Assembly: GCA_035656335.1 (NCBI GenBank) | Contig: DASRSS010000302.1 | Location: forward strand, 1 to 5,212 | Length of the DNA: 5,212 bases | Direction: 5' to 3' | Origin: DASRSS01 sp035656335 | Lineage (GTDB): Bacteria > Actinomycetota > Actinomycetes > Mycobacteriales > Jatrophihabitantaceae | Part shown: piece after piece, positions 1 to 4,937 of the stretch | Position numbering within the stretch: the first letter of the stretch is position 1 | Layout of the letters: each line of letters starts with the position of its first letter | Position numbers and translations under genes: made by a program | The notes under the pieces: generated by a model | Told to the model about the DNA's origin: nothing | Databases searched by the model: none | Seen by the model: only the letters and a program-made list of their open reading frames with translations

Positions 1-1
1 C

Positions 2-1225
2 GTACTCGACCTGCTGACCACACCTGCCGGCGAGGTCGCCGGGCTGACCCTGCACGTGATGGGCGAGGGCGCGCGCGACGGCGTCGGCGCGGTACACGCG
101 CGCGCGGTCGTGCTGGCCACCGGCGGCATCGGCCAGGTGTACGCGTCCAGCACGAATCCCTCGGTTTCGACGGGTGATGGCGTCGCCGCCGCGCTGCGTG
201 CGGGCGCGGTCGTGCGCGACCTGGAGTTCGTCCAGTTCCACCCGACGGTGACCTGGCTCGGCGCGCGGTCGCGCGGGCAGCAACCGCTCGTCAGCGAGGC
301 GGTGCGCGGCGAGGGCGCGTTCCTGGTCGACGATTCGGGCACGCGGTTCATGCAGGGCGTGCACGAACTCGCGGACCTCGCGCCGCGCGACGTCGTGGCC
401 AAGGCGATCGTGCGGCGCATGCGCGAGCGCGACGCGGAGAACATGTGGCTGGACGCGCGCGCGTTCGGCGAGGAGAAGTGGCGCGTCCGGTTCCCGACGG
501 TCCTCGCGTCGCTGCGCGGGCACGGGATCGACCCGGTGCGCGAACTGATTCCGGTGGTGCCCGCGTGCCACTTCGCCAGCGGCGGCGTGCGCACCGACCT
601 GTCCGGCGAGACGTCGCTGCCCGGCCTGTTCGCGTGCGGCGAGACGGCATGCACCGGCGTGCACGGCGCGAACCGGCTCGCATCCAACTCGCTGCTGGAG
701 GGGCTCGTCTTCGGTCATCGCATCGCAGACGCGATCGTGCGCCGTCTCGGCGACCCGCAGGCCCCGCCCGTGCCCGGTGCCCCGGTTGCCACCGGTCCGC
801 TGCTGGACGACGCGCTCCGTCCGCGCCTGCAGCAGCTGATGAGTGAGCACGTGGGTGTCCTGCGCGAGGCCAAGGGGCTCGCCGCGGCCGCCGAGGGCCT
901 GGCCGACCTGGTCGCCGCAGCCGACGGCCAGGCCGACCTGGTCGCCGCAGCCGATGGCCCGTCCGCTCCGTCCGCGGCGCCCGCACCTGCCACCGAGAAC
1001 TGGGAGGCGACGAACCTGCTCACGGTCGCGTCCGCGCTCGTGCTAGCCGCCCAGCGCCGCGAGGAGACCCGAGGTTCGCACTGGCGCGAGGACTTCCCCG
1101 ACCGCGACGACAACGCCTGGCGCGGCCACCTGAACATCACCCTCGACGAGTCCGGTTCCCCGCTTTCCACCTTTGAGCGGGATTTCTCGGGCCCAATCAC
1201 GCCGCTGAAAGGTGGAAAGCGATGA
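2..1225 (+). CDS. nadB: L-aspartate oxidase, 5'-truncated by the window edge
   Basis: This FAD enzyme oxidises L-aspartate to iminoaspartate, the first step of de novo NAD synthesis; NadA then makes quinolinate. The frame is open from base 2, giving 407 residues. About 130-140 N-terminal residues, including the dinucleotide-binding GxGxxG, lie outside the window. Visible family blocks are ATGGIGQVY, EFVQFHPT, SEAVRGEGAFL, LAPRDVV, HFASGGVRTD and GVHGANRLASNSLLEG. By alignment from memory with E. coli NadB, the catalytic or substrate residues His244, Arg290, His351 and Arg386 correspond to codons at 239, 386, 569 and 674. The C-terminal helical domain follows (MSEHVGVLREAKGL, later REETRGSHWREDFP). 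It is interrupted by an Ala/Asp-rich 10-residue duplication. The tail after about 1140 is not family-conserved and is encoded by a palindrome. The stop overlaps the nadC start (ATGA). Succinate dehydrogenase flavoproteins share the fold, but the SNSLLEG block and the following nadC favour NadB. Confidence 0.96.
   Translation, partial: VLDLLTTPAGEVAGLTLHVMGEGARDGVGAVHARAVVLATGGIGQVYASSTNPSVSTGDGVAAALRAGAVVRDLEFVQFHPTVTWLGARSRGQQPLVSEAVRGEGAFLVDDSGTRFMQGVHELADLAPRDVVAKAIVRRMRERDAENMWLDARAFGEEKWRVRFPTVLASLRGHGIDPVRELIPVVPACHFASGGVRTDLSGETSLPGLFACGETACTGVHGANRLASNSLLEGLVFGHRIADAIVRRLGDPQAPPVPGAPVATGPLLDDALRPRLQQLMSEHVGVLREAKGLAAAAEGLADLVAAADGQADLVAAADGPSAPSAAPAPATENWEATNLLTVASALVLAAQRREETRGSHWREDFPDRDDNAWRGHLNITLDESGSPLSTFERDFSGPITPLKGGKR
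901..960 (+). repeat. 30-bp in-frame tandem duplication inside nadB
   Basis: Bases 901-930 and 931-960 are direct copies that differ at only two positions, 25 (C/T) and 30 (A/C). Because 30 is a multiple of three, the reading frame is kept. The copies encode ADLVAAADGQ followed by ADLVAAADGP. They fall between the first helix block and the RKESRG-like block of the NadB C-terminal helical domain, a stretch that varies in length in the family. High nucleotide identity, including synonymous positions, suggests a recent slippage or unequal-exchange event. Confidence 0.93.
1161..1221 (+). promoter_or_regulatory. Hairpin at the nadB/nadC junction covering the nadC ribosome binding site
   Basis: Bases 1161-1174 (CGCTTTCCACCTTT) are the perfect reverse complement of 1208-1221 (AAAGGTGGAAAGCG). 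After one G/G mismatch (1175/1207), five more pairs form between 1176-1180 and 1202-1206. The result is a 20-position stem with 19 Watson-Crick pairs and a 21-base loop (1181-1201). The 3' arm contains the nadC Shine-Dalgarno sequence and ends directly before its ATG. The 5' arm lies in the last codons of nadB. The structure is seen directly. The inference is translational coupling: a ribosome finishing nadB would melt the stem and free the nadC site. An alternative is that this is a pair of inverted repetitive elements without regulatory function. Confidence 0.72.
1208..1215 (+). promoter_or_regulatory. Ribosome binding site of nadC
   Basis: AAAGGTGG differs by one base from the consensus AAAGGAGG and lies 6 bases before the ATG at 1222, which supports that start. 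It is unusual in being fully paired in the junction hairpin, with CCACCTTT at 1167-1174 acting as a built-in anti-Shine-Dalgarno. Confidence 0.75.
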
Positions 1226-2088
1226 ACAGCGACGAGCTGGCGCCGGGACTGGCACGGCACGTGGTGGCCGACGTGGTCGAGCGCGCGCTCGCCGAGGACC
1301 TCGGGGCAGCCGGGGACGTGACCACGACGGCCACCATCGCCGCGACCGCGATCGCGTCCGCCGACCTGGTCCCGCGCCAGGACGGCGTGGTGGCCGGGCT
1401 GCCCGTCGCCGCGTACGTGTTCGAAGCCGTCGGGCAGGGCCGCGTGCGCGTCGAGTTCGGTTCTGCGGACGGCGCGCGCGTCACGGCCGGCGAGGTGCTC
1501 GCGACCGTGCACGGCCCGGTGCGCGACCTGCTCACCGCCGAGCGCACCGCACTCAACCTGATCGGCCACCTGTCCGGCATCGCCACGCTCACCCGCCGCT
1601 GGGTGGACGCGATCGATGGCACGCGCGCGCAGATCCGCGACACCCGCAAGACGCTGCCCGGCCTTCGCGCGCTGGAGAAGTACGCGGTGCGCGCGGGCGG
1701 CGGCGTGAACCACCGCATGTCGCTGTCGGACGCGGCCCTGGTCAAGGACAACCACGTGGCCGCGGCCGGTGGCGTCGTGGCCGCGTTCGACCTGGTCCGC
1801 GCGGCCTATCCGGGGCTGCCGCTGGAGATCGAGGTCGACACCGTCCAGCAGGCGCGCGAGGTCATCGACGCCGGCGCCGAGCTTGTCCTGCTGGACAACA
1901 TGAGCCCGGACGACATGCGCGAGGTGGTCGCGTTCGCGGCCGGACGCTGCCGCCTTGAGGCGTCCGGGGGACTGCAGCTGGACAACGCGCGCGCGGTGGC
2001 TGAGACAGGCGTCGACTACCTTTCCATCGGCGCGCTCACGCACTCGGCGCCACAGCTGGACATCGGCCTCGACATCACGGTCGGCTAG
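1222..2088 (+). CDS. nadC: Nicotinate-nucleotide pyrophosphorylase (carboxylating), quinolinate phosphoribosyltransferase
   Basis: This cytoplasmic enzyme converts quinolinate and PRPP to nicotinate mononucleotide, CO2 and pyrophosphate, the third step of de novo NAD synthesis. Its 288 residues match the usual family length. The N-terminal open-face domain carries EDLGAAGDVTT (25-35). The barrel domain has AERTALN (107-113), RDTRKTLPGLR (139-149), GGGVNHRMSLSD (159-170), VKDNH (174-178), EIEVDT (202-207), LLDNMSP (223-229) and EASGG (246-250). Known quinolinate and phosphate ligands in the family correspond to Arg109, Arg142, Lys143, His164, Arg165, Lys175, Glu204 and Asp225; all are present. 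The ATG is chosen because it overlaps the nadB stop as ATGA and follows a good ribosome binding site. That site is sequestered in a hairpin, so translation is probably coupled to nadB. Nothing looks degraded. Confidence 0.97.
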   Translation: MNSDELAPGLARHVVADVVERALAEDLGAAGDVTTTATIAATAIASADLVPRQDGVVAGLPVAAYVFEAVGQGRVRVEFGSADGARVTAGEVLATVHGPVRDLLTAERTALNLIGHLSGIATLTRRWVDAIDGTRAQIRDTRKTLPGLRALEKYAVRAGGGVNHRMSLSDAALVKDNHVAAAGGVVAAFDLVRAAYPGLPLEIEVDTVQQAREVIDAGAELVLLDNMSPDDMREVVAFAAGRCRLEASGGLQLDNARAVAETGVDYLSIGALTHSAPQLDIGLDITVG

Positions 2089-2096
2089 GGGGACGC

Positions 2097-2864
2097 ATGC
2101 TGCTCGCGATCGACATCGGCAACACCAACACCGTGCTCGGTGTCTTCGACGACGACCGGCTCGAACGATCGTGGCGGATCAAGACCGACGCGCGGCACAC
2201 CGCCGACGAGTTGGCTCTGACGTTCCGCGGCCTGCTCGCCGACCACAAGATCACCGGCACGGCCGCGTGCTCGACCGTCCCCGCCGCGCTGCGCGAACTG
2301 CGCACCATGCTCGCCAACTACTATCCGGACGTGCCGACCGTGTTGGTCGAGCCGGGCATCCGCACGGGCGTCAGCCTCAAGTACGAGAACCCGAAGGAGG
2401 TCGGCGCGGACCGCATCGTCAACACGCTGGCCGCGCACCACCTCGTCGACGGGCAGCCCGCCATCGTCGTCGACTTCGGCACGACGACGAACTTCGACGT
2501 GGTCAACGAGAACGGCGACTTCCTCGGCGGCGCGCTCGCGCCCGGGATCGAGATCAGCCTGGACGCGCTCGCCGCCCGCGCCGCGCAGCTGCGCAAGGTC
2601 GAGCTCGTCGCGCCGCGCGGACCGATTGGCAAGAGCACCGTCGAGGCGTTGCAGTCCGGCATCCTCTACGGCTTCGCCGGCCAGGTGGACGGACTCGTCC
2701 GGCGACTGTCCGAGGCGCTGCACCCGGAGGACCCGTCGGCCGTCCAGGTGATCGCGACCGGCGGCCTCGCGACGCTCGTCATCGAGCATTGCGAGACGGT
2801 CACCCGGCACGAGCCCGACCTGACCCTGCTCGGCCTGCGCCTGATCTACGAGCGCAACGTCTGA
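2097..2864 (+). CDS. coaX: Type III pantothenate kinase
   Basis: This enzyme phosphorylates pantothenate with ATP, the first committed step of CoA synthesis. The type III class belongs to the ASKHA fold and, unlike CoaA, is known to need a monovalent cation and to escape CoA feedback inhibition. At 255 residues it has normal length. The phosphate-loop motif AIDIGNTNT is at 4-12, EVGADRIVN at 101-109 contains the catalytic base Asp105, and VVDFGTTTNFD at 124-134 holds the cation-site Asp126. LGGALAPG (143-150), PIGKSTVEALQSG (176-188) and IATGG (219-223) complete the family set. It starts 8 bases after the nadC stop. A purine-rich AGGGGGA at 2087-2093 overlaps that stop and serves as ribosome binding site, so it is very likely cotranscribed with nadBC. 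Its 3' end overlaps the convergent membrane-protein gene by 19 bases. Confidence 0.96.
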   Translation: MLLAIDIGNTNTVLGVFDDDRLERSWRIKTDARHTADELALTFRGLLADHKITGTAACSTVPAALRELRTMLANYYPDVPTVLVEPGIRTGVSLKYENPKEVGADRIVNTLAAHHLVDGQPAIVVDFGTTTNFDVVNENGDFLGGALAPGIEISLDALAARAAQLRKVELVAPRGPIGKSTVEALQSGILYGFAGQVDGLVRRLSEALHPEDPSAVQVIATGGLATLVIEHCETVTRHEPDLTLLGLRLIYERNV

Positions 2865-3151
2865 CCGACCGCGACGGGCTGGTCCGCGGGCTGCCACCAG
2901 CGCCGGTAGGCGATCTCCACGACGGCGAACGCCACGACCAACGAGAAGGCGTCGGCCAGCATCGAACCCCATGACGGCAGCGCTACGGCTCCGAGCGCGT
3001 CCAGGCCCAGGCAGACGACGGCGAACAGCACGATCTGGCGCACCGTCTTGAGCGGATGCAGCGTCCAGCGGTGCTGCCGTCGGACGAAGGGCGCCAGCAA
3101 CCAGTACTGGCGCAGCCAATCGCGCACCTGCCCTACGCGCCGGCCGTCCAT
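2846..3151 (-). CDS. Small two-helix membrane protein of unknown function
   Basis: I do not recognise a family. The 101-residue product begins with a basic, tryptophan-containing amphipathic stretch (DWLRQYWLLAPFVRRQHRW, 11-29). Two hydrophobic segments follow at about 37-58 and 62-82, then the basic YRRWW (82-86) and a short polar tail. The charge pattern suggests an integral inner-membrane hairpin with both ends cytoplasmic. The reading frame stays open upstream to 3427, but that extension lacks hydrophobic or conserved character, runs through the 3204-3273 palindrome and overlaps the next gene. I therefore chose the ATG at 3151; a GTG at 3166 is also possible. No good Shine-Dalgarno precedes either. 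The stop lies inside the 3' end of coaX. That a real gene exists is likely, because the hydrophobic and charged blocks are well organised, but this is the least certain coding call here. Confidence 0.68.
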   Translation of the reverse strand: MDGRRVGQVRDWLRQYWLLAPFVRRQHRWTLHPLKTVRQIVLFAVVCLGLDALGAVALPSWGSMLADAFSLVVAFAVVEIAYRRWWQPADQPVAVGQTLRS

Positions 3152-3203
3152 GCCGCAATCGTGCACCCGACCGCGTCCGCCGGTCCAGCAGGCAACTGCC
3201 CAC

Positions 3204-3273
3204 GCGAGTGGCGCATCCGTCCTTCGAGTGGCGCGAAATAACGCGCCACTCGGCACCCGGAGGCGCCACTCGC
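3204..3273. repeat. 70-bp nested palindrome with four copies of CGAGTGGCGC
   Basis: Two direct copies of CGAGTGGCGC (3205-3214 and 3225-3234) face two inverted copies (3243-3252 and 3263-3272), all around one symmetry axis. The inner arms (3225-3235/3242-3252) pair over 11 bases around the loop AAATAA. The outer arms (3204-3214/3263-3273) pair over 11 bases. Between them 3216-3219 also pairs with 3258-3261. Copies on each side are exactly 20 bases apart. It lies in the divergent region between the membrane-protein gene and the oxidoreductase gene. It may be a multi-site operator, a 5'-UTR structure or a dispersed REP-like element; the sequence alone does not decide. Confidence 0.9.
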
Positions 3274-3343
3274 CAGGAATTGCGAGAAGCGTGAGCACCT
3301 CGGCGCCTCCAGCAGGCCCGTGAGGCGTCCCTGTTGCGCTCGC

Positions 3344-3349
3344 TAGGGT
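3344..3349 (+). promoter_or_regulatory. Probable -10 box of a leaderless promoter for the oxidoreductase gene
   Basis: TAGGGT fits the actinobacterial -10 pattern TANNNT. It ends 7 bases before the ATG at 3357, so transcription would begin at or next to the start codon. No convincing -35 box is visible at the right distance (3321-3326 is TGAGGC). The only Shine-Dalgarno-like run, AGGG at 3345-3348, lies inside this box and 8 bases before the ATG, so a conventional leader cannot be excluded. Confidence 0.45.
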
Positions 3350-3356
3350 TCGCGGT

Positions 3357-4274
3357 ATGGATTTGCGGATCTTCACCGAGCCCCAGCAGGGCGCGTCGTA
3401 CGACGACCTGCTCCGCGTCGCGACCAAGGCCGAGGAGTGCGGCTTCAGCGCGTTCTTCCGTTCCGACCACTACCTGTCGATGGGGTCTGCGTCCGGGCTG
3501 CCCGGCCCGACCGACGCGTGGGTGACGTTGGCCGCGCTTGCCCGCGAGACGTCGCGCATCCGGCTCGGCACGCTGGTCAGCCCGGCCACGTTCCGGCTGC
3601 CTGGCCCGCTGGCGATCACCGTCGCGCAGGTCGACGCGATGAGCGGTGGACGCGTCGAGCTCGGTATCGGTGCGGGCTGGTACGGCGCCGAGCACACCGC
3701 GTACGGCATCCCGTTCCCGGAGATGCGGGAGCGGTTCGACCTGTTCGCCGAGCAGGTCGAGATCATCGACGGCCTGCTGCGCACGCCCGCGGGCCAGACC
3801 TACTCGTTCCACGGCAAGCACTACCAGGTCACCGACTCGCCGGCGCTGCCCAAGCCCGTGCAGTCGCCGCGTCCGCCGCTGATCCTCGGCGGCGCCGGCA
3901 AGTCGCGCGGTGCCGCGCTGGCCGCAAAGTACGCCGACGAGTTCAACGTCTCATTCGACAAGGCCGGCACCGCCGAGATCATCGCCCGGGTGCGCGCCGC
4001 GGCCGACAAGACCGGCCGCGAACTGGTCTACTCCGCCGCGCAGGTGCTGTGCGTCGGACGCGACGAGGCCGAACTCAAGCGTCGCGCGGACGCGATCGGG
4101 CGCGACGTGGCCGAACTGCGCGAGAACGGCCTGGCCGGCACCCCGGACGAGGTCGTGAACGAGATCGGCAAGTTCACCGAGATGGGCGCGTCCCGCCTCT
4201 ACCTGCAGGTGCTCGATGTCGCCGACCTCGACCACCTAGAGCTGGTAGCCAGCGAAATCCTCCCGCACGTCTGA
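3357..4274 (+). CDS. Luciferase-like (LLM class) F420-dependent oxidoreductase, Rv1855c-like
   Basis: The product is a 305-residue (beta/alpha)8-barrel flavin/F420 oxidoreductase of the bacterial luciferase superfamily, probably cytosolic. The N-terminus MDLRIFTEPQQGASYDDLL resembles the group annotated as 'probable F420-dependent oxidoreductase, Rv1855c family', which from memory is about the same length. Visible landmarks are AEECGFSAFFRSDHYL (25-40), TSRIRLGTLVSPATFR (65-80), DAMSGGRVELGIGAGWYGAE (93-112), the RERFDLFAEQVEII helix (124-137), the YSFHGKHY substrate-loop strand (149-156), PLILGGAGKSRG (174-185) and a C-terminal GTPDEVVNEI (261-270). The RLGTLVSP and GIGAGW segments are typical cofactor-facing elements. 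Cofactor choice of F420 over FMN is inferred from family and phylum; the substrate is unknown. It stands alone on its strand, with a divergent membrane-protein gene upstream and a convergent two-component system downstream. The conserved N-terminus fixes the ATG. Confidence 0.9.
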   Translation: MDLRIFTEPQQGASYDDLLRVATKAEECGFSAFFRSDHYLSMGSASGLPGPTDAWVTLAALARETSRIRLGTLVSPATFRLPGPLAITVAQVDAMSGGRVELGIGAGWYGAEHTAYGIPFPEMRERFDLFAEQVEIIDGLLRTPAGQTYSFHGKHYQVTDSPALPKPVQSPRPPLILGGAGKSRGAALAAKYADEFNVSFDKAGTAEIIARVRAAADKTGRELVYSAAQVLCVGRDEAELKRRADAIGRDVAELRENGLAGTPDEVVNEIGKFTEMGASRLYLQVLDVADLDHLELVASEILPHV

Positions 4275-4336
4275 CTGCTGGCCCCGCAGCAGGGCGACAC
4301 GCCGTGAAAAGCGCTGCTACGGGGCCAACAGTCAGA
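4270..4336. terminator. Bidirectional terminator-like palindrome between convergent genes
   Basis: Arms 4270-4295 and 4311-4336 are complementary at 23 of 26 positions, with a 15-base interior (4296-4310). The whole gap between the two stop codons lies inside it, and both stops (4272-4274 plus, 4332-4334 minus) are part of the stem. There is no T-tract, as is common for intrinsic terminators reported in high-GC actinobacteria. Two of the three mismatches are C/A in the plus-strand RNA but become G-U wobbles in the minus-strand RNA, so the hairpin should be stronger for the response-regulator transcript. Confidence 0.7.
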
Positions 4337-4937
4337 GCCAGCCGCGCTCGTCGGCGACCTTGATCGCTTCGATGCGGTTGCGGACGCCGGTCTTCGCGAT
4401 CGCCGCGGACAGGTAGTTGCGCACGGTGCCCTCGGACAGGAACAGCTTCGCCGCGACATCGGCCACGGTCGCGCCGTCGCGCGCGGCGACGAGCACGTCC
4501 CGCTCCCGCCCGGTGAGCGGCGACTGACCGCCCGCGAGCGTGGCCGCGGCCAGCGCCGGGTCCACCACGCGATCGCCACGTGCCACGCGCCGCACCGCGT
4601 CGGCCAGCTGCTCGGCGGGCGCGTCCTTGACGACGAAGCCGAGCGCGCCGGACTCCATCGCGCGGCGCAGGTACCCGGCGCGGCCGAAAGCGGTGAGGAT
4701 CAGCACCCGGCAGGCGGGCAGCTCGTGCGCGAGCGCGGACGCGGCCGCGAGCCCGTCCATGCCGGGCATCTCGATGTCGATCAACGCGATGTCCGGACCG
4801 GACGCGAGAGCGGCAGCAACCACCTCGTCGCCGCGGCCGACCTGGGCCACGACCTCGAAGTCGTCCTCGAGCTCCAGCAGGGCGACGAGTGCGGAACGGA
4901 TCAGCGACTGATCGTCCGCGACGAGCAGCTTGATCAC
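4332..4937 (-). CDS. NarL/LuxR-family response regulator (DesR-like)
   Basis: This 201-residue transcription factor has an N-terminal receiver domain (about 1-118) and a C-terminal LuxR-type helix-turn-helix (about 136-201). Receiver residues are all present: acidic pair Asp8-Asp9 in VADDQ, phospho-acceptor Asp54 in LIDIEMPGMDG, Thr82 in LILTAF and Lys104 in VVKDAP. The DNA-binding part has LTGRERDVL (141-149), VADVAAKLFLSEGTVRNYLS (158-177) and the terminal NRIEAIKVADERGWL typical of actinobacterial DesR-like regulators. The start is GTG at 4937, overlapping the kinase stop by four bases (GTGA). No strong ribosome binding site precedes it, so translation is probably coupled to the kinase. 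Targets cannot be read from the sequence; many such pairs regulate a neighbouring transporter or membrane-lipid genes, but none is visible here. It converges on the oxidoreductase gene with a shared palindrome between them. Confidence 0.95.
   Translation of the reverse strand: MIKLLVADDQSLIRSALVALLELEDDFEVVAQVGRGDEVVAAALASGPDIALIDIEMPGMDGLAAASALAHELPACRVLILTAFGRAGYLRRAMESGALGFVVKDAPAEQLADAVRRVARGDRVVDPALAAATLAGGQSPLTGRERDVLVAARDGATVADVAAKLFLSEGTVRNYLSAAIAKTGVRNRIEAIKVADERGWL

Noticed and set aside
445..846. Arg-rich plus-strand frame inside nadB, and similar Arg/Ala/Pro-rich frames inside nadC (1212-1958), coaX (1955-2974) and the oxidoreductase gene (3437-4363)
   Set aside because: These are frame-shifted shadows of conserved genes, with extreme Arg/Ala/Pro composition and no recognisable domains.
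715..2043. 442-codon minus-strand open frame opposite nadB and nadC
   Set aside because: It is antisense to strongly conserved coding sequence, low in complexity, and shows no family motif.
2869..2889. Possible coaX terminator hairpin (CCGCG / CGCGG with an 11-base loop)
   Set aside because: Only five pairs, no T-tract, and it lies in the coding region of the convergent gene; expected by chance in such GC-rich DNA.
3204..3273. Possible CRISPR-like array
   Set aside because: Repeats are only 10-11 bases, half are inverted and spacers are 10 bases. No cas genes are near. It is a nested palindrome, not an array.
3259..3310. Inverted repeat GGAGGCGCC (3259-3267) / GGCGCCTCC (3302-3310)
   Set aside because: Nine perfect pairs, but the core GGCGCC is self-complementary and common at this GC content. 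The 34-base loop is long and the pairing competes with the better outer stem of the palindrome.
3152..3427. N-terminal extension of the small membrane protein to an ATG at 3427
   Set aside because: The extra 92 residues look like translated non-coding DNA, read through the 70-bp palindrome and overlap the first 71 bases of the oxidoreductase gene. The hydrophobic protein starts naturally at 3151.
2085..3821. 578-codon open frame on the minus strand covering coaX and the oxidoreductase gene
   Set aside because: Its translation is Arg/Gly/Ala/Val-rich without domains and is antisense to two clear genes. Long antisense frames are expected with high third-position GC.
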